Made by a program: the position numbers and the translations under genes. The notes beneath the pieces are model-generated. The model was not told the DNA's origin. It worked only from the letters and a program-made list of their open reading frames with translations, and did not search any database. Shown in pieces: positions 44,505 through 53,108 of a stretch of 64,000 nucleotides of DNA (its first letter is position 1; every line of letters starts with the position of its first letter). This stretch comes from Amycolatopsis oliviviridis (GTDB lineage: Bacteria > Actinomycetota > Actinomycetes > Mycobacteriales > Pseudonocardiaceae), in assembly GCF_014654365.1 (NCBI RefSeq), contig NZ_BNAY01000006.1, positions 179,702 through 243,701 of the forward strand, written 5' to 3'.

Positions 44505-45605
44505 CTAACGCAAGGCCGCGTACCCGGGCTTGATGACCGTGTTGATGATGTCGAGCCGCTGATCGAAATCGAGGAACGCGGATTTCATCGCATTGATGGT
44601 GAACCACTCGAGATCGGCCAGCCCGAAGCCGAAGGCCTCGGCCAGGGCGGCGAATTCGCTGGTCATGGAGCAGCCGCTCATCAGCCGGTTGTCGGTGTTG
44701 ACGGTGACCCGGAACCGCAGCCGGGTGAGCAGGCCGATGGGATGTTCGCCGATCGAGCGCGCCGCTCCCGTCTGGACATTGGACGTGGGACAGATCTCCA
44801 GCGGGATCCGCCGGTCGCGGACGTAGGCGGCCAACCGTCCCAAATGGACCGTGCCGTCACTGTCGGTCTTGATGTCGTCGACGATGCGCACGCCGTGGCC
44901 GAGCCGCTCCGCACCGCAATGCTGAATCGCCTCCCAAATCGACGCGAGCCCGAACGCTTCACCGGCATGAATGGTGAAATGCGCATTATTCGTCCGCAGA
45001 AACTCGAATGCGTCGAGATTTCTGGTAGGCGGAAATCCGTCTTCCGGTCCGGCGATGTCGAACCCGACCACGCCGGCGTCGCGGTAGCGGACGGCGAGCC
45101 CCGCGATCTCGAGCGCCCTGGCGTGCTGGCGCATCGCGCAGAGCAACGTCCCGACGCGGATCCGGCCGCCCGCGGCCGCCACTCTCCGTCCACCTTCCTC
45201 GAAACCGGCCTGAACGGCCTCGACCACCGCATCGAGTGACAGTCCGCGTTCGACGAAGAGTTCGGGCGCGTACCGCACCTCGGCGTAGACGACGCCGTCG
45301 GCCGCGAGGTCTTCGACCGCCTCTGCGGCCACTCTGACCAGCGCTTCCTCGGTCTGCATCACGCCGCAGGTATGGGCGAACGTCTCAAGGTACGAGACGA
45401 GGGAGCCGGAATCGGCGGCGTCGCGGAACCATCGGCCGAGCGCGACGGGATCGGTGACCGGAAGGGCCTGGTACCCGGTCCGCTCGGCGAGTTCGGCGAC
45501 CGTGGCGGGACGCAATCCGCCGTCCAGGTGGTCATGGAGGAGAACCTTGGGAGCGCGGGCCAGTACCGCCTCCGGGACGTGGGGTCTGCTGCTTTCAGAG
45601 GACAT
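44505..45605 (-). CDS. add: Adenosine deaminase
   Basis: 366 aa. Deaminates (deoxy)adenosine to (deoxy)inosine, the substrate of PunA. Zinc ligands and catalytic residues: HDHLDGGL (HxH), TIHAGEA (His, Glu), GHGVRI (catalytic His) and NTDNRL (Asp). Family length. ATG at 45605; no ribosome binding site, with TACCGT 5 nt upstream on the coding strand, so possibly leaderless. Position corresponds to Rv3313c. Confidence 0.95.
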   Translation of the reverse strand: MSSESSRPHVPEAVLARAPKVLLHDHLDGGLRPATVAELAERTGYQALPVTDPVALGRWFRDAADSGSLVSYLETFAHTCGVMQTEEALVRVAAEAVEDLAADGVVYAEVRYAPELFVERGLSLDAVVEAVQAGFEEGGRRVAAAGGRIRVGTLLCAMRQHARALEIAGLAVRYRDAGVVGFDIAGPEDGFPPTRNLDAFEFLRTNNAHFTIHAGEAFGLASIWEAIQHCGAERLGHGVRIVDDIKTDSDGTVHLGRLAAYVRDRRIPLEICPTSNVQTGAARSIGEHPIGLLTRLRFRVTVNTDNRLMSGCSMTSEFAALAEAFGFGLADLEWFTINAMKSAFLDFDQRLDIINTVIKPGYAALR

Positions 45606-45815
45606 ACGTAACGGTAACCAGGCTGTCATTCCCCTACATGGTGGTAAGTCTCGAGCGCTGGTTAACCCTCGGCTTTGTCGATCACGGGCTGAATCGGCCA
45701 TCAGGGTCAGAGCTCGGCATTGTCCGATACCCGGGGGCCATACGCACAGCAATTTCGCAATGGATAAGCTTCACGTCACGTCCCTCCCATTTCCCCGCCC
45801 ACGAAGGACACCGCA

Positions 45816-46904
45816 GTGACCACTGACAACCACATTGCAGCCCCGTCCTTCGACCGGATGCGCAACATGCTGGTGCGCGCGGCCGAAGTGCGTGAGAGCG
45901 AACAGCAGCAGATCTTCGACGCGCTCGACGACATCTACGCACGTCTGGCGCCGGTCGACTCGCTCGGCGCGGTCCGCAAGCGCCTCTCGGAGATGCCCGA
46001 CCGCACCGAGACCAGCGTGCTCGCCGAGCGGCTCGACGAGACCATGTCGCGGCTCGAAGCGCAGGACACCGCGATCGCCGCGCTGACCCGCGCCGTGGAG
46101 AGCATCGTCGACAAGCTGGCCAAGCCGTTCGCTCAGCTGGACGGCCGCCTCGACGGCATGGCCGCGCGCCTCGAAGGCGTCGGGGGCCGGATGGACGGGC
46201 TCGAGGACAAGCTCCAGAACATCCACCGCCGTCTCGACGAACTCGGCGCGCACCTCGACAAGCAGGACGTGAAGACCGACTCGCTGCCGCAGTCGGTGAT
46301 CGGCCCGGTGCGCGAGCGCGTCGAGCAGGCCGAGTCGACCCTGCGCGACCGCGTCGACACCGTCGACCGCGAGCTGCGGACCCGCGTCGAGAACCTCGAC
46401 AAGGCCACCAAGGACAGCCTCACCGCGAACACCGAAGCGCTGAAGACCGCGCTGACCGAGACCGGCGAGATGATCGACGCCTCCGAGCGCCTCGACGGCC
46501 TCGGCGACCGCCTCGAGAAGGTCACGTCGCGGCTGGACGACCTGGCGGAGCGGCTCGACAAGGTCGAGGACGGCTTCACCGGTCGCCTCGGCGACCTGGA
46601 CGGCTCGATCCGCAGCGGTCTGTCGAAGGTCGAGAGCACGCTGCAGAAGCAGCCGGACACCGACTCGGTCGACACGCTGGTGCGCAAGAGCAACGACGAG
46701 TCCGTGCGCCGCATCGGCGGCCAGCTGGACGAGGCCATGGCGACCTTCGCGGAGCTGATGCTCGGCGGTGGCCCGGCCGTGCAGCAGATCGCCCCGCCGC
46801 CGCCCGCCCCGCGTCAGCCGCGTCGCAGCTCGCGCAACGGCCGCGCCCCCAAGGCGGCCGACGCCAAGGCGAAGGCCGACGGCACCGACGAGACCACCGA
46901 CTGA
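45816..46904 (+). CDS. Long coiled-coil protein, function unknown
   Basis: 362 aa, soluble, no signal peptide or membrane helix. Residues ~30-300 form almost continuous heptad-repeat helices rich in Leu, Asp and Arg, with repeated units such as RLDGLGDRLEKV, RLDDLAERLDKV, RLDGMAARLEGV. A Pro/Ala-rich tail with basic RQPRRSSRNGR (~330-345) could bind DNA, wall polymers or membrane. GAAGGACACC precedes the GTG. It may be a cytoskeletal or nucleoid-organising filament; only the fold is supported. Confidence 0.8.
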   Translation: MTTDNHIAAPSFDRMRNMLVRAAEVRESEQQQIFDALDDIYARLAPVDSLGAVRKRLSEMPDRTETSVLAERLDETMSRLEAQDTAIAALTRAVESIVDKLAKPFAQLDGRLDGMAARLEGVGGRMDGLEDKLQNIHRRLDELGAHLDKQDVKTDSLPQSVIGPVRERVEQAESTLRDRVDTVDRELRTRVENLDKATKDSLTANTEALKTALTETGEMIDASERLDGLGDRLEKVTSRLDDLAERLDKVEDGFTGRLGDLDGSIRSGLSKVESTLQKQPDTDSVDTLVRKSNDESVRRIGGQLDEAMATFAELMLGGGPAVQQIAPPPPAPRQPRRSSRNGRAPKAADAKAKADGTDETTD

Positions 46905-46919
46905 AGCCCTCCCCCTCCC

Positions 46920-46982
46920 GCGTTTCGTCCTCTAGTTGCGGTAGTTCGTACTACGCACTTCAGCACCCAGAGGACTAAACGC
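46920..46982. repeat. CGTCCTCT-family palindrome
   Basis: GCGTTTcGTCCTCT / AGAGGACtAAACGC arms with an inner hairpin GCGGTAGT / ACTACGC. Same family as 13251-13315, downstream of the coiled-coil gene. Confidence 0.75.
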
Positions 46983-47012
46983 GACGGATGCGGGCGCGTA
47001 CTCCTGAAGCGC

Positions 47013-47059
47013 GTGAAGGCCCCCTTCCCTCGGCTGAGCCGAGGGAAGGGGGCCTTCAC
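47013..47059. repeat. Perfect 22-bp palindrome, GTGAAGGCCCCC family
   Basis: Arms 47013-47034 and 47038-47059 with TGA loop, identical to the core of the copy at 22037-22091. Confidence 0.88.
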
Positions 47060-47063
47060 TCTT

Positions 47064-47426
47064 CTCTGCCTCCCCCGCACCGACCTGCGTTTAGCCCCCT
47101 AATCGCGATCCGGCCCACGCGTTTCGTCCTCTGGATGCGGCCGGGACCCCGCGACGAGGGCGCGCGCCTGCGGTGCTCGGTGTGGTCGCCAGCGCCGGTG
47201 CCCCCAATGTGGCATTGGGGACGCTCGCTCCTGACAGGACCCAGCCGCCACACCCCGCGCGTCGCGTTTAGCGGGCTAAACGCGATCCGGCGCCCGGGCT
47301 CACGGCAGAGCGACTTTCGCGGGCTAAACGCGATCCGGCGGGGCGGGGCGCGGGCAGGGCGGAGCGACTTTAGCCCCCTAATCGCGATCCGGGCCACCGG
47401 ATCGCGATTAGGGGGCTAAACGCAGG
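47064..47426. repeat. Dense cluster of CGTTTAGC-family repeats and one CCCCAATG hairpin
   Basis: No coding potential seen. At least five CTAAACGC or GCGTTTAG words occur, most followed or preceded by GATCCGG: around 47090-47113, 47265-47290, 47312-47332, 47368-47390 and 47396-47425. A separate hairpin CCCCAATG-TGG-CATTGGGG lies at 47202-47220, and a CGTTTCGTCCTCT half-copy near 47119. The last copy ends at the deoA stop. Confidence 0.75.
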
Positions 47427-48707
47427 TCAGGCGCGCACGGTCTCCAGGACGAGCGGAGCGGAGTCCGGCGCCGAGGAGCCGATCGCGTAGGCGTCTTCGA
47501 GCGCAGCGAGAGCCGAAGCAACAGCGTCCGGCGTATCGGTGTGGAGCTCCAGCAGCGGCTGCCCGGCCGTCACCTTGTCGCCCGGCTTCGCCAGGCAGAG
47601 CACGCCGGCCGCGGCCTGCACCGGATCCTCCTTGCGCGCCCGCCCGGCCCCGAGCCGCCAAGCGGCGACCCCGACCGAGTACGCGTCCAGCGAAGCCAAG
47701 ACGCCGGACGAAGGCGCCGAGACGACATGGACGTGCCGAGGCCGCGGCAAAGCGGCTTCCGGATCCCCGCCCTGAGCGGCGATCATCCGGCACCACGTCT
47801 CGTAGGCCCGGCCGGAAGCGAGCACCGCGGCCGGGTCCACATCGGACAGCCCGGCCAGCGCCAGCATCTCCCGCGCCAACGCCACGGTCAGCTCGACGAC
47901 GTCCGCCGGGCCGCCGCCGCGCAGCACCTCGACCGACTCCGCGACCTCGATCGCGTTCCCGACGGCGTTGCCCAGCGGCACGTTCATGTCCGTGATCAGC
48001 GCCGTCGTCGCGACGCCGTGCGCGGCCCCGATCTCCACCAGGGTCCGCGCGAGCTCCCGCGCCTGCGGCAGCGTCTTCATGAACGCGCCCGAACCGGTCT
48101 TCACGTCGAGGACCAGCCCGGCCGCACCCTCGGCGATCTTCTTGCTCATGATCGAGCTCGCGATCAGCGGGATCGACTCCACCGTCGACGTCACGTCCCG
48201 CAGCGCGTACAGCTTCTTGTCCGCGGGAGCCAGCCCGGACGTCGCCGCGCAGACCACCGCGCCGACGTCGTCGAGCTGCCGGATGATCTCCGACGTCGAC
48301 AGCGCGGCCCGCCAGCCCGGGATCGACTCCAGCTTGTCCAGCGTCCCGCCGGTGTGCCCGAGCCCGCGCCCGGACAGCTGCGGCACGGCCGCGCCACAAG
48401 CCGCGACGAGCGGCGCCAGCGGCAGCGTGATCTTGTCGCCGACCCCGCCCGTCGAATGCTTGTCGATCGTCGGGCGGCTGACCTTCAGGTCCAGCCGCTC
48501 CCCCGAGGAGATCATCGCGCCGGTCCACCGCGCGATCTCGCCGGAATCCATCCCCCGCAGGAAGATGGCCATCGCGAGCGCGGCCATCTGTTCCTCGGCG
48601 ATGTCGCCGCGCGTGTACGCGTCGATCGTCCAGTCGATCTGCTCGTCGGAGAGCCGTCCACCGTCCCGCTTCGCGCGGATGACGTCGACGGCGGCGAACG
48701 CGCTCAC
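47427..48707 (-). CDS. deoA: Thymidine phosphorylase
   Basis: Phosphorolysis of (deoxy)thymidine/uridine to base and (deoxy)ribose-1-phosphate. 426 aa. Motifs: KHSTGGVGDK (phosphate loop) with the Ser-Thr and Lys, GRGLGHTGGTLDKLE, the TSTVES and SKKIAEGA lysine, VLDVKTGSGAFM. C-terminal domain with LCLAKPGDKV. GTG at 48707 overlaps the cdd stop (GTGA). Together with cdd and the importer it forms one operon. Confidence 0.95.
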   Translation of the reverse strand: MSAFAAVDVIRAKRDGGRLSDEQIDWTIDAYTRGDIAEEQMAALAMAIFLRGMDSGEIARWTGAMISSGERLDLKVSRPTIDKHSTGGVGDKITLPLAPLVAACGAAVPQLSGRGLGHTGGTLDKLESIPGWRAALSTSEIIRQLDDVGAVVCAATSGLAPADKKLYALRDVTSTVESIPLIASSIMSKKIAEGAAGLVLDVKTGSGAFMKTLPQARELARTLVEIGAAHGVATTALITDMNVPLGNAVGNAIEVAESVEVLRGGGPADVVELTVALAREMLALAGLSDVDPAAVLASGRAYETWCRMIAAQGGDPEAALPRPRHVHVVSAPSSGVLASLDAYSVGVAAWRLGAGRARKEDPVQAAAGVLCLAKPGDKVTAGQPLLELHTDTPDAVASALAALEDAYAIGSSAPDSAPLVLETVRA

Positions 48708-49093
48708 GGCAGGTCGTCCGGCCCGAAAGCGTCCGGCAGCACCGACGACATCGGCAAGATGCCGCTGGGAGTGTCCACAAGGCACTCCGCGCCGCCGTGC
48801 TCGAACAGGATCTGACGACAACGTCCGCACGGCATCAGCAAATCGCCTTCACCACTGCGGCAAGCGACGGCGACGAGCTTGCCGCCGCCGGTCAGCCGCA
48901 ACTGGCCTGCCATCGTGCATTCCGCGCACATTCCCAAGCCGTACGAAGCGTTTTCGACGTTGCAGCCGACGACGATCCGGCCGTCGTCCACCACCGCCGC
49001 GACACCGACGTGCAGACCCGAGTACGGCGCGTACGCCGACTTCGCCGCTTCGACGGCCTGAGCCCGCAAGGATTCCCAGTCGTACTCCGCCAT
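48704..49093 (-). CDS. cdd: Cytidine deaminase
   Basis: 129-aa zinc enzyme, tetrameric type. Substrate-binding VGCNVENASYG, catalytic CAE in MCAECTMAG (Cys, Glu) and the second zinc pair PCGRCRQIL. Converts (deoxy)cytidine to (deoxy)uridine, feeding deoA. Starts 1 nt after the permease stop; overlaps deoA. Confidence 0.95.
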   Translation of the reverse strand: MAEYDWESLRAQAVEAAKSAYAPYSGLHVGVAAVVDDGRIVVGCNVENASYGLGMCAECTMAGQLRLTGGGKLVAVACRSGEGDLLMPCGRCRQILFEHGGAECLVDTPSGILPMSSVLPDAFGPDDLP

Positions 49094-49094
49094 G

Positions 49095-50369
49095 TCAGTC
49101 CTCACCTCGCCGGTACAGCGCGCCATCGGCCTTGGGCGGCCGCAGCCGCTGCGAAGCCACCGCCAGCACGATCAGCGTCACGAAGTGCGCCGTGTACGGG
49201 ATGAGGTCGCTGGGCAGGTCGTCGTTGGTCCAGTAGATCGCGTACAGCGCGCCCGCGCCGACGACGCCGAGCGCGGCGGCGATCCACTGACGGCGGAACA
49301 GCTGCACGGCCACGATCACGGCCAGCAGGATCACCGCGCCGTACAGCAGCGCGAGCACCGCGGTGCCGCCACCGGCGAGCTGGAGACCATCGGCGTACCC
49401 GAACAGCGCCGCGCCGCCGAGCAGGCCACCCGGCCGCCAGTTGCCGAAGATCATCGCCGCGAGCCCGATGTACCCGCGGTTGTTGGTCTGGTTCTCCAGG
49501 TAGTCCGCGCCGCCGGCGAGCAGCACGAGCGACGCGCCACCCATCCCGGCGAGCCCGCCGGAGATGATCATGGCGACGTACTTGTGCAGGTAGACGTTCA
49601 CGCCGAGGGACTCGGCCGCGACCGGGTTCTCACCGCAGGACCGCAGCCGCAGGCCGAACCGCGTGCGCCACAGCACGAGGTAGCTGATCGGGACCAGGGC
49701 GATCGCGATCATCGTCAGCGGCGCGACCTCGGTGACCAGGCCGTTGAGGATCCCGGCGAGGTCGGAGATGAAGACGCGCTGCATCTTCTCCAGATCCGAC
49801 AACCAGTCCGAGAGGAACGTCGCCGAGTAGGTGTCGAACTTCGGGACCGGCGGCGACTGGCGCGGGTTCCCCGAAAGCGGGGTGAACACCAGGTTCGCCA
49901 GGTACTTCGCGACACCGAGGCCCAGCAGGTTGATCGCCACACCGGAAACGATGTGGTTGACGTTGAAGGTCACCGTCGCGACGGCGTGCAGCAGACCGCC
50001 GAGCGCGCCGAACACGACCGCCGAGATCAGCCCGGCCCAGACCCCGCCGTGGTACGCGCCCCACGCGGCACCCCAGGTGCCGAGGATCATCATGCCTTCG
50101 AGGCCGATGTTGATCACGCCCGAGCGTTCGGCCCAGAGCCCGCCGAGCGCGCACAGCAGGATCGGCAGCGCCAGCCGCAGCGCGGTGTGCGCGGTGTTGG
50201 TCGAGGTCAGCGTGTTGACGCCGGTGGCGTACGACGCGATCGCGAGCACACCGACCGCCAGCAGGCCCCAGATGGCGCCCTTGGCCCAGCCGGGAATGCG
50301 GCGCTTCGGCGGCTTCACCGGCATGGTGGTCCCGCCCGTGTTGGGCGAAAGAACGTCCGCGGTGGTCAC
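49095..50369 (-). CDS. Nucleoside ABC transporter permease 2 (BMP/RnsD-type)
   Basis: 424 aa. Branched-chain/simple sugar permease fold with the signature VINIGLEGMMILG (~98-110) and NPVAAESLGVNVYLHKYVAM. Longer than the ~310-aa relatives because of an insert at ~195-250 and an extra C-terminal ~50 residues. GTG at 50369 overlaps the first permease's stop. Heterodimer with the next gene's product. Confidence 0.92.
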   Translation of the reverse strand: MTTADVLSPNTGGTTMPVKPPKRRIPGWAKGAIWGLLAVGVLAIASYATGVNTLTSTNTAHTALRLALPILLCALGGLWAERSGVINIGLEGMMILGTWGAAWGAYHGGVWAGLISAVVFGALGGLLHAVATVTFNVNHIVSGVAINLLGLGVAKYLANLVFTPLSGNPRQSPPVPKFDTYSATFLSDWLSDLEKMQRVFISDLAGILNGLVTEVAPLTMIAIALVPISYLVLWRTRFGLRLRSCGENPVAAESLGVNVYLHKYVAMIISGGLAGMGGASLVLLAGGADYLENQTNNRGYIGLAAMIFGNWRPGGLLGGAALFGYADGLQLAGGGTAVLALLYGAVILLAVIVAVQLFRRQWIAAALGVVGAGALYAIYWTNDDLPSDLIPYTAHFVTLIVLAVASQRLRPPKADGALYRRGED

Positions 50370-51454
50370 ACCGCACCTCCCTCGGACACGCTGGAACCCT
50401 TGCCCGCCAGCGCGCGACCCACGCGTCGCTGTTCGGCGGCCAGGTCGGCGCGGCGCACGATCTCGTACGCGATGACGACCGACAGCACGATCACGCCCTG
50501 CATGATCGTGGCGATCTCTTTGGACACGTTGATCTGCTCCAGCGACACCGCGGACCGGTCGAGGAACGCCCACAGCAGGGCGCCCAGCGCGATCCCGGCC
50601 GGGTGGTTGCGGCCGAGCAGAGCGACCGCGATGCCGGTGAAGCCGTACATCTGGGTCGAGGTGATGCCGTAGGTGAAGTCGCGGCCGAGCAGTTCCGGCA
50701 TCGCGATCAGACCGGCGACACCGCCGGAAAGCAGCATCGCGATCAGCGTCATCTTCTTGGCGTTGACCCCGCCGGCCGCGGCCGCCGTCGTCGATTCGCC
50801 GGACGCCTTCAGCTCGAACCCGAACCGGGTCCGGTTGAGCATGAACCAGTAGGCCGCGCCGATCAGCGCCGCGATGATCACGAAGCCGAACAGCTCGCCC
50901 GAACCGATCGGGATCCCGGGGATCCGGCCGGTTTCGGCGATCTCGCGGGTGGCGATGTTGTTACCGGTCTGCACGCCGAACTGGTCGGCGTTGACCAGGA
51001 ACGCCACGATGCCGCCGACGATCGCGTTCAGCATGATCGTCGAGATGACCTCGGAAACGCCTCGGGTCACCTTCAGCACCGCGGGGATCGCCGCGTAGAG
51101 CATGCCGCTCAAGACCGCGACGACCAGGATCGCGAGCACGTGGATCACCGGCGGCAGCTTCAGCGCCCCGCCGATGATCGCGGTGACGATGGCGGCGAAC
51201 CGGTACTGGCCCTCGACACCGATGTTGAAGAGGTTCATCTGGAAGCCGATGGCCACCGCGAGCCCGGACAGGTAGTAGACCGTCGCGAGGTTCACCGTGT
51301 CGACGGCGGTCGAGCCCTTGAAGAGCTGCCCGACCATCGTGCCGTAGGCCTGAAGCGGGTCCGCGCCCGAAATGATCAGCGCGATGGCGGTCAGGATGAC
51401 CGCGAAAACGATCGCGAGCAGAGGCGGCAGCAGCCTCGTACGCCAGGAACTCAC
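50366..51454 (-). CDS. Nucleoside ABC transporter permease 1 (BMP/RnsC-type)
   Basis: 362 aa, ~9 membrane helices. MNLFNIGVEGQYRFAAI is the family signature and ASGESTTAAAAGGVNAKKMTL the cytoplasmic coupling loop. ATG at 51454 overlaps the ATPase stop by 4 nt. Part of a five-gene operon from the BMP lipoprotein to deoA. Confidence 0.92.
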   Translation of the reverse strand: MSSWRTRLLPPLLAIVFAVILTAIALIISGADPLQAYGTMVGQLFKGSTAVDTVNLATVYYLSGLAVAIGFQMNLFNIGVEGQYRFAAIVTAIIGGALKLPPVIHVLAILVVAVLSGMLYAAIPAVLKVTRGVSEVISTIMLNAIVGGIVAFLVNADQFGVQTGNNIATREIAETGRIPGIPIGSGELFGFVIIAALIGAAYWFMLNRTRFGFELKASGESTTAAAAGGVNAKKMTLIAMLLSGGVAGLIAMPELLGRDFTYGITSTQMYGFTGIAVALLGRNHPAGIALGALLWAFLDRSAVSLEQINVSKEIATIMQGVIVLSVVIAYEIVRRADLAAEQRRVGRALAGKGSSVSEGGAV

Positions 51455-53031
51455 GATGCACCTTCTTCTTCGGAGTCTTCGGAAGCACCCGTCATCGCGG
51501 AGCCCAGTTGCTGCGGGGTCACGGTCGCGGGGTCGGCCTCGCCGACCAGCCGTCCGCGGAGCATGACCTGGATGGTGTCCGACAGCCCGATCAGCTCGTC
51601 GAGGTCCGCCGAAACCAGCAGGACGGCCAGCCCGGCCGCGCGCGCCTGGCGGATCTGCTCCCAGATCAGCGCCTGCGCGCCGACGTCGACACCACGGGTC
51701 GGATGCGAGGCGATCAGCAGGACCGGGTCGCCGGAGAGCTCGCGCCCGACGATCAGCTTCTGCTGGTTACCACCCGAAAGGGCGGCGGCGGGGACGTCGA
51801 TGCCCGGCGTGCGGACGTCGTACTCCTCGACGATGCGGCGGGTGTCCTCCCGCGCGCCGTCGATGTCGAGCAACTGTCCTTTCGCGACCGGCTTGCGCGT
51901 CTGGTACCCGAGGATCCGGTTGACCCACAAGGGTTGCGTGAGCAGGAGGCTGTGCCGCGTGCGGTCTTCGGCGATGTACCCGATCCCGGCCTCGCGGCGG
52001 GCGAGCGTCCCCAGTTTGTGCAGTTCGACGACCTCGCCGTCGGCCTCGGTCAGCTCGATCCGGCCGCCGCCCTTGCGCATGCCCATGATCGTCTCGACGA
52101 GTTCGGTCTGGCCGTTGCCCTCGACCCCGGCGATCCCGAGCACCTCGCCCGCGTGCACGGTGAAGGAGATGTGGTCGAGCACGTTCCGCTCGGAACCCTC
52201 GACCTTCAGGCAGACGTCGTCCAGGCGGAGAACGTCCCGGTCGGTCACGGTGGACTCGCGGGTCTCCGGGCTGGGCAGCTCCGAGCCGACCATCATCTCG
52301 GCCAGCTGGCGCGAGGTGATCGTCTTCGGATCGGCCGAGCCGACCGTGGTGCCACGGCGGATCACGGTGACCGTGTCGGCGATCGCGCGCACCTCGTCGA
52401 GCTTGTGCGAGATGAAGAGGAAGGTGAAGCCGTCCTTCTGCATGGCGCGGACGGTCTCGAACAGCGCGTCGACCTCCTGCGGCACGAGCACCGCGGTGGG
52501 CTCGTCGAGGATGATGATCCGCGCGCCGCGGTAGAGCACCTTGACGATTTCCACGCGCTGGCGGTCGGCGACGCCGAGCTCTTCCAGCAGCGCGTCCGGG
52601 CGGGCGTGCAGGCCGACCCGGCCGGCGAGTTCCGCCAGTTTCGCCCTGGCGGCGCGACCGATGCCGTGCAGGTTCTCCGCGCCGAGGAAGACGTTCTCCC
52701 CGACGGTCAGGTTGTCGGCCAGCATGAAGTGCTGGTGGACCATCCCGATTCCGGCCTTGATGGCGTCCTGCGGGTTGCGCAGTTTCACCGGTTCGCCGTT
52801 GATCGCGATGTCGCCCTCGTCCGGCTGCTGCATGCCGTAGAGGATCTTCATCAGGGTCGATTTGCCCGCGCCGTTCTCGCCGCAGACGGCGTGCACCTCG
52901 CCCTTGGTGACGGTGAGGTTGACGTCGGAGTTGGCCACGACACCGGGGAATCGCTTCGTGATCCCGGTCAGCTGCACGGCCGGTTCACCCCGGTCGGGGG
53001 CGTCGGTGACCTCGGCCTGGGGAGCGCTCAT
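51451..53031 (-). CDS. Nucleoside ABC transporter ATPase (two ATP-binding domains)
   Basis: 526 aa with tandem nucleotide-binding domains, as in RnsB/YufO. First: Walker A CGENGAGKSTLMK (~52-64), Walker B IILDEPTA (~173); the C-loop reads LGVADRQRVEIVK rather than LSGG. Second domain: GVEGNGQTELVE (degenerate Walker A, ~295) and LSGGNQQK (~420). One canonical ATP site per domain pair is typical for this family. Energises import through the two permeases. Confidence 0.95.
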   Translation of the reverse strand: MSAPQAEVTDAPDRGEPAVQLTGITKRFPGVVANSDVNLTVTKGEVHAVCGENGAGKSTLMKILYGMQQPDEGDIAINGEPVKLRNPQDAIKAGIGMVHQHFMLADNLTVGENVFLGAENLHGIGRAARAKLAELAGRVGLHARPDALLEELGVADRQRVEIVKVLYRGARIIILDEPTAVLVPQEVDALFETVRAMQKDGFTFLFISHKLDEVRAIADTVTVIRRGTTVGSADPKTITSRQLAEMMVGSELPSPETRESTVTDRDVLRLDDVCLKVEGSERNVLDHISFTVHAGEVLGIAGVEGNGQTELVETIMGMRKGGGRIELTEADGEVVELHKLGTLARREAGIGYIAEDRTRHSLLLTQPLWVNRILGYQTRKPVAKGQLLDIDGAREDTRRIVEEYDVRTPGIDVPAAALSGGNQQKLIVGRELSGDPVLLIASHPTRGVDVGAQALIWEQIRQARAAGLAVLLVSADLDELIGLSDTIQVMLRGRLVGEADPATVTPQQLGSAMTGASEDSEEEGAS

Positions 53032-53063
53032 GAAAAAGCCATCCAGTTCTGGGTAAACAGGTT

Positions 53064-53094
53064 GGGGCTCGGAAGGGTTACCCTCCCGAGCCCC
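53064..53094 (-). promoter_or_regulatory. Intra-operon stem-loop between BMP lipoprotein and ATPase genes
   Basis: Fourteen-position stem with one mismatch: GGGGCTCGG / CCGAGCCCC continuing as AGGG / CCCT, loop TTA. It lies 15 nt after the lipoprotein gene's stop and could lower transporter expression relative to binding protein, as known for malE-type operons. Confidence 0.75.
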
Positions 53095-53108
53095 GTACCT
53101 GGTGAAGC

